From: Pelagovum pacificum
GTDB taxonomy: Bacteria; Pseudomonadota; Alphaproteobacteria; Rhodobacterales; Rhodobacteraceae
Length of the DNA stretch: 64,000 bases
Assembly: GCF_016134045.1 (NCBI RefSeq)
Contig: NZ_CP065915.1
Coordinates: 2,918,501-2,982,500, forward strand
Direction of reading: 5' to 3'
Of this stretch, positions 36,284 to 44,751 are shown in pieces (position 1 is the first letter of the stretch; each line of letters begins with the position of its first letter). The position numbers and the translations under genes were made by a program. Under the pieces are notes generated by a model. That model made no database searches. It was not told the DNA's origin and was given only the letters and a program-made list of their open reading frames with translations.

Positions 36284-37381
36284 ATGTACAATATCATCCT
36301 CTTCGGCTGCGGCGCGCTAGGAACCCGGCTGCTTCGCGTGCTCGAGAACGACTATGCCGCGCTGAACGTTGTCGGAGCCATCGACACAGCGCCAAACCTC
36401 GCGGGCAGCACGCTTGGCTCGGCCTGCAACTCTGGCCGTTTCGCGGACGTGACGATCTCGCCCGACCTGGACAGCTGCCTTGCGGGACTGGAGACGACAC
36501 CCGCTGCCTTCATCCACATGACCGAGTCGAAGCCGGCTCGGATCGAGGCTCAACTGCATAACGCGCTCGACCGCGGTATGAACGTGATCTCGGCCGCCGA
36601 GTCGATGTTCTATCCCGGCCTCCGCTTCCCCGATTTCTCGGCCCGTCTCGACGCACGCGCGAAAGAGCTTGGCCTGACTGTGACCGGCATGGGCATCAAC
36701 CCGGGCTTTTCCTATGACACTGTGCCGCTTCTGCTGGCCCGCAGCACCAGCGCGATCAGCGCCATTCGGATCAAGCGTACGATCGATGTGACCGGCACCG
36801 GACCCGGCGACATCGAACATGTCGGCTATGGCCTCACGCCCGAAGATTTCCGCGCCGGAGTCGAGCGCGGCGACATCGTCGGCCACATGGGCGCGCCGGA
36901 ATCTCTCGCCCTGCTGGCCGAGTACCTCGACATGGAGCTCGACCTTGTGACCGAGAGCTGGGACCTGCAGACCGCCGAGATGGATGTCGACAGCGGCGAT
37001 CCGACGCTCGGCATCCTGCCGCCCGGTCGGGTCGTGGGGATCACACAGCACGCGAAGGGCCATGCGGACGGCAAGGTCGTCCTGCAGACCAGCCTGTCGA
37101 TGTTCTATCGCCCCGAGACCTTCGGCCTCACAGAGTGCGACGAGATCGAGATCGACGGCAACATGCCGGTCCGAATGCGGATCGAGCCAGCCCTCGAGTC
37201 GCTGTTCGGCGCATCGAACGTCCTTGCGAGCACAATCGTTCCCGCGATCGAGGCAGCACCCGGCCTGCTGTGCGGCCTCGACCTTCCGGTCGCGACGCAC
37301 CGTTCTGACGGGCGCTATGCCGTCGACTCGTCCCGGGATCTGAAGCCGGGTCACGTGCCGCTGACCCGCACCAGAGGCTGA
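36284..37381 (+). CDS. 2,4-diaminopentanoate dehydrogenase-like NAD(P) oxidoreductase
   Basis: A 365-residue protein with an N-terminal Rossmann fold (IILFGCGALGTRLLR, residues 4-18) and a C-terminal domain resembling 2,4-diaminopentanoate dehydrogenase of ornithine fermentation and dihydrodipicolinate reductase. GINPGFSYDTVPLLLA is a conserved segment of this group. It may deaminate a diamino acid or reduce a cyclic imine. Its location inside a transporter operon, between two permease-encoding genes, ties it to the imported compound. The substrate is not known. Confidence 0.75.
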   Translation: MYNIILFGCGALGTRLLRVLENDYAALNVVGAIDTAPNLAGSTLGSACNSGRFADVTISPDLDSCLAGLETTPAAFIHMTESKPARIEAQLHNALDRGMNVISAAESMFYPGLRFPDFSARLDARAKELGLTVTGMGINPGFSYDTVPLLLARSTSAISAIRIKRTIDVTGTGPGDIEHVGYGLTPEDFRAGVERGDIVGHMGAPESLALLAEYLDMELDLVTESWDLQTAEMDVDSGDPTLGILPPGRVVGITQHAKGHADGKVVLQTSLSMFYRPETFGLTECDEIEIDGNMPVRMRIEPALESLFGASNVLASTIVPAIEAAPGLLCGLDLPVATHRSDGRYAVDSSRDLKPGHVPLTRTRG

Positions 37382-37386
37382 TCGCG

Positions 37387-38916
37387 ATGCAGGGCTTCGA
37401 TCTCCAGGCCTTCCTGGGCTTCGTCTCCTCGCCGCTGATGGCGAAGGCGGCGTGGGTGACCATTTGGGTCGCGGTCGCGGCCCAGACGATCGGAACAGTG
37501 CTTGGAACCGGCCTGGGGGTCGCACTGACCTCTGGCCGACCCTGGCTGACCTGGCCGGCCCGGACCTACCTGTGGGTCTTCAAGGGAACGCCACTGCTGG
37601 CGCAAATCCTGTTCTTCTACTCGGCCCTGCCGCAGCTGGGTCTGCCGCTGGGCCTCATCGCAACCGGCCTGCTCGGCCTCGGCCTCAACGAAGCGGCACG
37701 CATGGCGGACATCGTGCGTTCGGGATTGATGGCAGTGCCGGACACCCAGCGAGAAGCGGCAGCCTCGCTTGGCCTTCGCCCCTCGGTCGCGTTCCGCAAG
37801 GTGATCCTTCCGCAGGCGGTTCGGACCATCCTGCCGCCGCTCGGCAACAACTTCGCCTACATGATCAAGGCGACATCGCTGCTTGCAACCATTTCGTTCG
37901 CCGAGCTCTTGCGCATGTCTCAGCAACTGGCCCAGTCGACGGCCCGCCCGCTCGAGGCCTATCTCGGCGCGAGTGTCTGGTACCTGGTGCTGATCTCTGT
38001 CTGGACAGTCATCCAGAAGTACCTCGAACGTCACTTCGCCCTGAAGGAGTCGATGGAGGCCAGCGACGACACGGGCCGCGCGATGCGCGCCCCGACCGGC
38101 AAGGTCGAAGCTCGCGTCGAGGTGCCCCGGTCCTCTGCCGAGGTTGTCATCGAGGCCACCGGCGTCAGTAAGAGCTTCTCGGGGCACATGGCGCTACACC
38201 CCACCGATCTTGAAGTTCGACGCGGCGAGGTGGTTGTCGTGCTTGGACCTTCCGGTTCCGGCAAGAGCACCCTGCTGAGAACGCTAAACTGGATCGAGGC
38301 GGCCGATGACGGCGATGTCTGGATCGAGGGCAAGAGCCTGGCCTGGACTGAGGGGCGCAACGGCCGGCGGCGCCGTCCGGAGCGCGAGATAGACCGAATT
38401 CGCCAGAGGATCGGCATGGTCTTTCAGAACTTCGCGCTGTTCCCGACCTATACCGCCCGCCAGAACGTCGCGCTTGGCCTGATGCGCCTGCGCGGCGTGA
38501 AGCGGGCCGAGGCCCTGTCACGCGCTGACGACCTGCTCGCGCGCGTCTCGCTCGGCGACAAGACCGAGGCCTTCCCGATCGAGCTTTCCGGTGGCCAGCG
38601 ACAGCGCGTGGCGATCGCCCGCGCCATGTCGATGGAGCCCGTCGCGCTTCTCTTCGACGAACCGACCTCCGCCCTCGACCCCGAAACGGTCGGCGAAGTC
38701 CTGACCAGCATGACCGATCTCGCGAAGGCCGGCGCCACGATGGTCATCGTCACGCATGAGCTCGGGTTCGCGAAGAAGGCCGCAGACCGGATCGTCTTCA
38801 TGGAAGACGGGCACAAGATCATGGACCTGCCGGTCGACCGCGCCTTCGCCCCGGACGCCCCGCCCCGCTTCCGCGCGTTCCTCGAGCTGGTCGACGCAAA
38901 ACCACAGTCCGCCTGA
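37387..38916 (+). CDS. Fused ABC permease-ATPase (system 3)
   Basis: A 509-residue fusion. Residues 1-220 are a HisMQ-type permease (loop QREAAASLGLRPSVAFRKV), followed by a hydrophilic linker of about 35 residues and an ATPase from about 253: Walker A GPSGSGKST, signature LSGGQRQR, Walker [13 protein letters not shown], switch histidine in VTHELGF. The reading frame is continuous with no internal stop, so this is one polypeptide. With the permease at 35554-36261 it would give a minimal importer. The insertion WTEGRNGRRRRPE is shared with the system-1 ATPase. Confidence 0.9.
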   Translation: MQGFDLQAFLGFVSSPLMAKAAWVTIWVAVAAQTIGTVLGTGLGVALTSGRPWLTWPARTYLWVFKGTPLLAQILFFYSALPQLGLPLGLIATGLLGLGLNEAARMADIVRSGLMAVPDTQREAAASLGLRPSVAFRKVILPQAVRTILPPLGNNFAYMIKATSLLATISFAELLRMSQQLAQSTARPLEAYLGASVWYLVLISVWTVIQKYLERHFALKESMEASDDTGRAMRAPTGKVEARVEVPRSSAEVVIEATGVSKSFSGHMALHPTDLEVRRGEVVVVLGPSGSGKSTLLRTLNWIEAADDGDVWIEGKSLAWTEGRNGRRRRPEREIDRIRQRIGMVFQNFALFPTYTARQNVALGLMRLRGVKRAEALSRADDLLARVSLGDKTEAFPIELSGGQRQRVAIARAMSMEPVALLFDEPTSALDPETVGEVLTSMTDLAKAGATMVIVTHELGFAKKAADRIVFMEDGHKIMDLPVDRAFAPDAPPRFRAFLELVDAKPQSA

Positions 38917-39304
38917 ACCGTGGGCGGGTGCTCGGGATGTCTTGCTTAACCTGGGGGGCTCTCGTCGCTTGGGAACTGCCCGCCCAAAAACTGCAGGATC
39001 AGCAATAGGACGCGACGGCGGCTCGGCCCACCGCAGGGAGGAACCCTTGTTCGCGGAGCGTCCCCGCGAACCGACGCAACACCTTCCGTGCCGAGGTGGT
39101 CCGGGCAGTACGGGAGCTAGACCCACTTGCCCCCCCCCTACCCTCACACAGCGGAATTCGGCGAAATACTCCGCTGCCAAACTCCAGCCAAACAGTGGGA
39201 CCATTAGCGGGCCCAGATTTACGGTGGTCGTCACTTTTCAGGACATAATGGCGGAGGGGATGGGCCTCAAATCCAACCTTCTCCACCCAGAAACCCAATA
39301 ATTG
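38917..39304. other. Intergenic region, no gene seen
   Basis: A 388-base gap between the convergent transport operon 3 and the VIT-family gene. It contains a C-run near 39130 and no frame with family resemblance. No clear terminator hairpin is visible. A segment near 39250-39300 weakly recalls a tRNA 3' end, but I do not accept it as one. Confidence 0.5.
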
Positions 39305-40006
39305 CTACCCAACCGTGACGCCAAACACCGCTCCCACCGCTGCTGTCGCAGCCATTGCGAGAGCGCCCCAGAGGGTGACCCGCGCGGCGCCCCGAACGAC
39401 ACCAGCGCCGCCGGCGGAGGCGCCCAGACCGCCGAGGACCGCAAGGCCGACGATCGTCGATGCCGCCACGAACAGCGCGATCGACGTTTCGGGCGCCAAT
39501 AGAACGACGATCAGCGGAACGACCGCACCCAGGGCGAATGTTAGAGCCGAGACCAGCGCCGCCTGGATCGGGCGTGCCGTCACGGTCTCGGAGATGCCGA
39601 GTTCGTCGCGGGCATGCGATCCGAGCGCGTCGCGTTCGGTCAGCTGGTGGGCCACCTTCTCCGCCAGGTCGCGATCCAGCCCCCGGTCAACGTAGATCCG
39701 GGTGAGCTCCTCGAGCTCTGCCTCAGGCGTTTCCGCCAGCTCGCGGGTCTCGCGGGCAAGATCGGCTTGTTCCGCATCGGTCAGGGAACTGACCGAGACG
39801 TATTCTCCTGCCGCCATGGACATCGCACCGGCCACGAGGCCAGCCAGCCCCGCGATCAGGACCTCCGGCTTTCCCGATCCTGCCGCGGCGACGCCGACAA
39901 CGAGGCTCGCAGTCGACACCAGTCCGTCGTTGGCTCCGAGAACGGCGGCCCGCAGCCAGCCGATGCGATGCACCATGTGGATTTCGGAATGCGAGAGGCG
40001 GCTCAT
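39305..40006 (-). CDS. VIT1/CCC1-family metal transporter
   Basis: A 233-residue membrane protein of the VIT family, which moves Fe2+ or Mn2+. It has hydrophobic helices near residues 20-40, 45-65 and three at the C-terminus, with the conserved AGAMSMAAGEYVSVSS and a cytoplasmic charged segment (DAEQADLARETRELAETPEAELEEL, read from several positions) typical of the metal-binding loop. It overlaps the P1B-type ATPase gene by ATGA, so the two are co-made. Confidence 0.87.
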   Translation of the reverse strand: MSRLSHSEIHMVHRIGWLRAAVLGANDGLVSTASLVVGVAAAGSGKPEVLIAGLAGLVAGAMSMAAGEYVSVSSLTDAEQADLARETRELAETPEAELEELTRIYVDRGLDRDLAEKVAHQLTERDALGSHARDELGISETVTARPIQAALVSALTFALGAVVPLIVVLLAPETSIALFVAASTIVGLAVLGGLGASAGGAGVVRGAARVTLWGALAMAATAAVGAVFGVTVG

Positions 40007-41910
40007 GGCGTGGCTCCTTGCGCGATGTCGGCCTGCCCGGAGGAGACAGCCTTTGGATTCGGGATAGTGGGCTCATGGGGCGCGATGCGCAGCGCGCGCA
40101 GGGCGTTCAGGATCACGGCGACGTCGATGATCTCCTGCAGGAGCGCCCCCTGCACCGGAGTGAGATAGCCGAAAGCCGCGGCGATCATGCCCATGACCGA
40201 CAGCCCGATCCCGGCGACAACGCTTTCGACAGCGATGCGGCGCGCACCGCGCGCAATCTCGATCCCCGGCCCGAGCCGGTCGATACGGTCGACGAGCAGC
40301 ACGACGTCTGCCGCCTCCGCCGATGCAGCGGCTCCGCGTGCGCCCATCGCGACACCCACATCGGCCGCTGCGAGAGCCGGCGCGTCGTTGACGCCGTCGC
40401 CCACCATCATCACGGGCCCGCGCTTGCGCTCGGAGAGAACCAGCAGAACCTTCTGGTCGGGCGTGAGCCCGGCGCGCAGCCCGTCGAGGCCAAGCCCCTC
40501 GGTCACGCGCTCAGCCACGTCCGCGCGGTCGCCGGTGGCGAGCAGGATACGCGCGATGCCCTCGCGGCGCAGACCGTCGAGCATGGCGCCCGCACCCTCG
40601 CGCAGCGGATCGGACATCACGAGGTGCCCTGCCATTTGCCCGTCGACGGCGACGGCGACGAGAACCGAACCGGCGGCAATGGCGGAATGATCGCCCGGCT
40701 GGCGCCCCACGCGCGCGGCCACGAAGCCGTCGCCACCGACGATGACCTTCCGGCCCTCGACATGGCCCACGACGCCTTCACCCGGGATCTCAGCCACGTC
40801 CGACGGAACCGGCAGCGTGAAGCCGCGCGCCTTCGCGGCCGCAACGATGGCCTGCGCCACGGGGTGCTTGGACGCCTGGTCGAGCGCTGCAGCGAGGCGC
40901 AGTATGTCGTCCTCCGCCATCCCGTCGTGGCTATCGATCGAGACGATCTGCGGCCGGCCGTCCGTCAGCGTGCCGGTCTTGTCGAGGATCAGCGTTCGGA
41001 TGCGCGCCATCGTCTCGAGCGGTCCCGCGCCCTTGATCAGCACCCCGAAATGCGCGGCACGCGACAGCCCGGCCACCAGCGCCACCGGCACGGCGAGGAT
41101 CAGCGGACAGGGCGTGGCGACAACGAGCACGGCGACGGCCCGGATCGGATCGCCGGTGAACCACCAGGCCGCGAAGGCGATGCTGACCGTGACCGCGAGA
41201 AAGCCCAGCGACCAGCGGTCGGCCAGCCGCGACATCGGCGCCTTCGAGGCCTGCGCCTCCTCGACCAGCCGGACGATCCCGGCATAAGTGCTGTCCTTGG
41301 TTTCTCTCGTCGCCGTCAGATCGAACGCCTCGCCTGCGTTTGTGGAGCCGCTCATGGCTTCGGCGCCGTGGGCGAGGCGCACTGGCAGGGACTCGCCCGT
41401 CAGCGCTGAGGTGTCGACGAAGGCCGTCTCCGAGGCCACCGTGCCGTCCACCGGCACCACGTCGCCCTGACGTATCAGGAGGCGGTCGCCGGGCGCGATG
41501 TGGTCGAGCGGGATCTCCTCCAGCCCGCCGTTGCGGTGCCGGGTCGCGGTCCGCGGCACGCGGGAGAGGAGGTCGTGCATCTCGCGCCGGGCGCGGCCTT
41601 CGGCGAAGGCTTCGAGGAATGTGCCGCCGGAATACATCACCGCGACCACCGCCGCGGCGAGGGTCTCGCCGAAGACGAGCGCCGCCGACATCGACAGCGC
41701 TGCGACGATATCGAGGCCCACCTCGCCGGAGCGCAGGCTGCGCAGGATCTCGACCACGAGCGCGGCGAGCGCTGGAACGACGCCGGCGATCCAGATCAGG
41801 TTCGCAGCGTTGGGTCGGCCGGAAAAGTAGAAGACAAGTCCCGCAAACAGGCCGGTCGCGGCAATGAGCAGGATAGCGGTCTTGAAGCGGTCAGTCCTTG
41901 TCGTCTCCAT
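40003..41910 (-). CDS. P1B-type metal-transporting ATPase with TPCP motif
   Basis: A 635-residue heavy-metal ATPase. It has no N-terminal HMA domain. The actuator loop has TGES, the membrane metal site reads ATPCPLIL, the phosphorylation site is DKTGTLTDG, the P1B-specific HP dipeptide is in SKHPVAQA and the hinge is GDGVNDAP. TPCP is the reported signature of the P1B-5 group (Fe2+/Ni2+), although the C-terminal hemerythrin domain of the studied member is missing. The ATG at 41910 has GGGGAG upstream within an imperfect palindrome (41934-41947). The VIT gene follows in the same operon. Confidence 0.85.
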   Translation of the reverse strand: METTRTDRFKTAILLIAATGLFAGLVFYFSGRPNAANLIWIAGVVPALAALVVEILRSLRSGEVGLDIVAALSMSAALVFGETLAAAVVAVMYSGGTFLEAFAEGRARREMHDLLSRVPRTATRHRNGGLEEIPLDHIAPGDRLLIRQGDVVPVDGTVASETAFVDTSALTGESLPVRLAHGAEAMSGSTNAGEAFDLTATRETKDSTYAGIVRLVEEAQASKAPMSRLADRWSLGFLAVTVSIAFAAWWFTGDPIRAVAVLVVATPCPLILAVPVALVAGLSRAAHFGVLIKGAGPLETMARIRTLILDKTGTLTDGRPQIVSIDSHDGMAEDDILRLAAALDQASKHPVAQAIVAAAKARGFTLPVPSDVAEIPGEGVVGHVEGRKVIVGGDGFVAARVGRQPGDHSAIAAGSVLVAVAVDGQMAGHLVMSDPLREGAGAMLDGLRREGIARILLATGDRADVAERVTEGLGLDGLRAGLTPDQKVLLVLSERKRGPVMMVGDGVNDAPALAAADVGVAMGARGAAASAEAADVVLLVDRIDRLGPGIEIARGARRIAVESVVAGIGLSVMGMIAAAFGYLTPVQGALLQEIIDVAVILNALRALRIAPHEPTIPNPKAVSSGQADIAQGATP

Positions 41911-42072
41911 GCGGCCTATCTCCCCTCTGCAGGGGTAATCGCCGCTGGCTCTTCGGAAAAAAGTCGTCCGACTCCCACGCCCCTCACGCTCCCGCAATCT
42001 TCGCGCAAGAGGAACAGGGCGTCGAGCCCTTCTTTTCTTGCGAGTTCGGCCCCTTTGCCGAGACCGAGCACC

Positions 42073-42303
42073 ATGGGCGCCGTCGTGCAGAACGGCTTCG
42101 TCGAGAGCTTCAATGGCCGACTGCGGGACGAGTGCCTCAATGAGCACCTGTTCTCCAGCCTGACCCAAGCCCGCCAGTTGATTGAGGCCTGGCGCGAAGA
42201 CTACAATCACCACCGCCCGCACACGAGCCTCGAAGGACTCACCCCGCGGGAATACTTCAACAGGTCAGAAAAGGACCAAACCCGGAACAGAGCTAACTTC
42301 TGA
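42073..42303 (+). pseudogene. IS3-family transposase fragment (C-terminal)
   Basis: About 77 codons of the C-terminal end of an IS3-family orfB. NGFVESFNGRLRDECLNEHLF carries the catalytic glutamate of the DDE triad, followed by YNHHRPHTSLEGLTPREY, the usual C-terminal region. The first two catalytic residues and the helix-turn-helix orfA are absent. The sequence before 42073 is not transposase-like, so the element was truncated. It lies upstream of the P1B ATPase gene, on the other strand. Confidence 0.8.
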
Positions 42304-42573
42304 ACGAGGACATAAAGGGGAGCATGTATAAACTGCCTTCCCCTGCAAGTGATTTGTCGATGCGCCGCTGACCCTGCTTCTATGTATTCGGTCTTTCTTC
42401 GGGGCCGGTCGATTTGCCCCTGACCAAGATGGGAAGTCGCGCGTCCTGTGTCTCGTTAGCTCATCGGCACTTCAGGGGCCATGCTCCCCATCAGACTGAC
42501 AAGACGCCGATCGGTCGTTGGTCCATCTCCTCCTCGCTCGCAGATTCCTTTGTCCAGTTGCGCGTTTGCCCGA
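42304..42573. other. Non-coding stretch between IS3 fragment and IS110 transposase
   Basis: 270 bases with no supported gene. It probably includes the non-coding left end of the IS110 element, whose exact end I cannot place because this family lacks clear terminal repeats. Confidence 0.4.
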
Positions 42574-43602
42574 CTACAGGCCGCTCATGGCATTCGGCCG
42601 ATATCTCTCACCCTTCGTCAGAACAGCCCAGGCAATACGCGCCATCTTGTTGGCCATGGCGACCGCCGCGACGTTCACGTGCGCTCGCTCCTTCAGACCG
42701 TCTGCCCAAGCCGTTATTGGCGACGTCCTGTCGCGCACGAGATGCAGCACCGTCCGGGCTCCGTGGATGAAGAGCTTGCGCAAATATCGATTGCCATGCT
42801 TCGAGATGCCAATCAGCTTGGCTTTGCCGCCTGTCGTGATCTGCCGCGGCACCAAGCCGAGCCATGCGGCGAGATCACGCCCCTTGCCAAAGCTGCTACC
42901 CGTGCCGACGGCTGCAACAAGTGCCGTCGCGATCGTGGGACCTATGCCGGGGATTTCCATCAGCCTCTGCATATCAGCATCCGTCCTGGCCAGCGCCTTG
43001 ATCTCGGCATCGATGGCCGCGACCCGATCATTGATCACGCCCAGTTCGGACGCCATGTCGGTCACAAGCAGGAGCATTCGGGGTGAAAGATCGGCAGTGC
43101 CCTCTGCGGCCAATCTGGCCAGTTCCTTTTGGAAGACATGGCGCCCTGTTCCTACCCGGATGCCGCGCTCCATAAGGAAACCGCGGCCCTGGTTGATCAA
43201 GCGCGTCCTGTCCGACACGAGACGCTCCCGCGCACGGTGCAAAGCCTGAAGGTCGAGCTGTTCTTCCGATTTGATTGCAACAAATGACATCGTTGGACGC
43301 GTCGCGGCTTCGGCAATGGCTTCAGCATCACGGTCATCGTTCTTGTGAACCTTCACATAAGGCCGGACATACAGAGGCGACATCAACCGAGGGTCATGCC
43401 CCTTTTGAAGGCAGAAGCGCCCGATGTGATGCGCCCCGCCGCAGGCTTCCATCGCAACGACGCACGGCGGAAGCGTGTCAAGAAAGTCCAGCAGCCGATG
43501 CCGCTGGAGACGTTTGCGAAACACGACCGCTCCCGCTTCATCCAGCCCGGCAAGACTGCAAACGGTCTTGCCCAAATCTATGCCCAGAACCTTGATGTCC
43601 AT
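42574..43602 (-). CDS. IS110-family transposase
   Basis: A 342-residue transposase. The N-terminal DEDD domain starts with VLGIDLGKTVCSLAGLD, followed by VAMEACGGAHH and KNDDRDAEAIAEAA, the RuvC-like acidic residues of IS110. The C-terminal part has the Transposase_20 region with IPGIGPTIATALVAAVG and the serine that acts as nucleophile in this family is expected in the last third. IS110 enzymes use a bridge RNA encoded in the flanking non-coding end. The gene appears complete. Confidence 0.92.
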   Translation of the reverse strand: MDIKVLGIDLGKTVCSLAGLDEAGAVVFRKRLQRHRLLDFLDTLPPCVVAMEACGGAHHIGRFCLQKGHDPRLMSPLYVRPYVKVHKNDDRDAEAIAEAATRPTMSFVAIKSEEQLDLQALHRARERLVSDRTRLINQGRGFLMERGIRVGTGRHVFQKELARLAAEGTADLSPRMLLLVTDMASELGVINDRVAAIDAEIKALARTDADMQRLMEIPGIGPTIATALVAAVGTGSSFGKGRDLAAWLGLVPRQITTGGKAKLIGISKHGNRYLRKLFIHGARTVLHLVRDRTSPITAWADGLKERAHVNVAAVAMANKMARIAWAVLTKGERYRPNAMSGL

Positions 43603-43678
43603 CAGATGCTCCTCTCTCCACCTATGCCCGCCACGGTAGCAACGGGTTGGTGGGAAGGCAGTTCATCCCATTAGGTCA

Positions 43679-44408
43679 CTTCATCTTCGCTGTCCGCACC
43701 CCGAACGGGCGCAAACCCACCAACCACCGCCTCGTTCTTGATGGAATTTTCTGGATTGCCCGAACCGGGGCACCATGGCGCGATCTTCCCGGGGAGTTCG
43801 GCAAATGGTCGAGCGTCTATCGGCAATTCCGGCGCTGGACGTTGGCAGGGCTCTGGGAGGACATCATGGAGGCCCTGAACCAGAGCGGATCCGTGCCAAG
43901 TGCCCTGCAGATGATCGACAGCACCGTGATCCGCGCCCACCATCAGGCAGCGGGCGCTAAAGGGGGACTCCGCGACAGGGTTTCGGCCGTTCTCGAGGTG
44001 GCTTTACGACCAAGATCCACCTCCTCGTCAATGCACACGGGCTTCCCATGAGGACAGAGATTACGCCAGGCCAGACGTCAGACTATCTCGGCTTCGATCT
44101 GGTGATGGCGGATAATCTGCCCCGCCCGAGTGTGCTGCTCGCGGATCGCGGCTACGATGCAGACAAGATCAGAGACGGCATGGAGGGGCGCAACGTCCTG
44201 CCCGTGATACCGATGCGCAAGTCTCGCAAGAAGCGGATTGGTGTCGATCGCTCCCTGTATCGCCTGCGTAATCTGGTCGAACGCTGCTTCAACAAACTCA
44301 AAAACGCCAGGCGTGTCGCGACCCGCTACGACAAAACCGCGGAAAGCTTCCTCGGCTTCATTGACATCACGTCGATCCGTCTCTGGATTCGCCATTTGTC
44401 AACATGAC
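43679..44408 (+). mobile_element. IS5-family (IS427-group) element, 5'-truncated copy
   Basis: This copy matches the 50270-51118 element from 43679 to its right end, with two differences seen (43698 and 44361). The first 119 bases of the element, with the left repeat and the first 20 codons, are missing; other sequence next to the IS110 transposase takes their place. The two coding frames are otherwise kept (43679-44051 and 44048-44407) and overlap by ATGA, with a slippery AAAGGGGG near 43961. The right end lies at a CTAG (44409-44412). Without its left end it cannot move by itself. Confidence 0.85.
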
Positions 44409-44489
44409 CTAGGCTACATCAGCCCCATGGAGTTCGAAGCCCGCGCTATGCTAGCTTAACCCGATGTCCACGAAACCGGCAGCAGCTCA
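44409..44489 (+). pseudogene. IS3-family transposase 3' remnant with element end
   Basis: Directly after the IS5 right end the frame reads LGYISPMEFEARAMLA and stops at 44457-44459, a typical IS3-family orfB C-terminus. TGTCCACGAAACCGG at 44465-44479 looks like the IS3 right end. The IS5 copy therefore inserted at a CTAG inside this older element, and the rest of that element is gone. Confidence 0.65.
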
Positions 44490-44751
44490 TGATGAAGCAT
44501 AACGACGCCACGCTTTGATCGCAGCTCTATGTAAGCCATGTCAAAGGGCCAAGCTGTTCATCAGCCGTGGTGTGGCTGAAACCGCGCCTTGCCAGACGCA
44601 GGCCGAATCTCTTGCAGCCCTTGCCCCCGGCCCGCTCGAGCTGCGGCAAGAGCCTGACCGCAATCACCTGAACTTGGTGTTGGACCTCGCCGACCCTGAC
44701 AAACCGCCGGGTTGGCGCCCTGCCGATATGGTCGCAGACAGCTAGGCCGCC
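44490..44751. other. Unassigned stretch before efflux operon
   Basis: 262 bases between an IS3 remnant and the end of the efflux operon. A 76-codon plus-strand frame ends here but has no family resemblance, so I do not call it a gene. The terminator of the efflux operon should be here; I see no clear hairpin. Confidence 0.4.

Noticed and set aside
39250..39300. Possible tRNA-Ser 3' end or attachment remnant (CCCCTCCGCCA on the minus strand)
   Set aside because: The T-arm does not match (no GGTTCGAATCC), no cloverleaf can be drawn, and no matching repeat is seen elsewhere.
40018..41409. A 463-codon plus-strand open frame opposite the P1B ATPase
   Set aside because: The ATPase motifs on the minus strand are complete; this frame is histidine/arginine-rich noise.
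41934..41947. CCCCTCTGCAGGGG near the P1B ATPase start as a metal-regulator operator
   Set aside because: It is an imperfect palindrome that overlaps the ribosome site; not distinctive enough to name a regulator.
44515..44745. A 76-codon plus-strand frame between IS remnant and efflux operon
   Set aside because: No ribosome site, no family resemblance, and located in IS debris.
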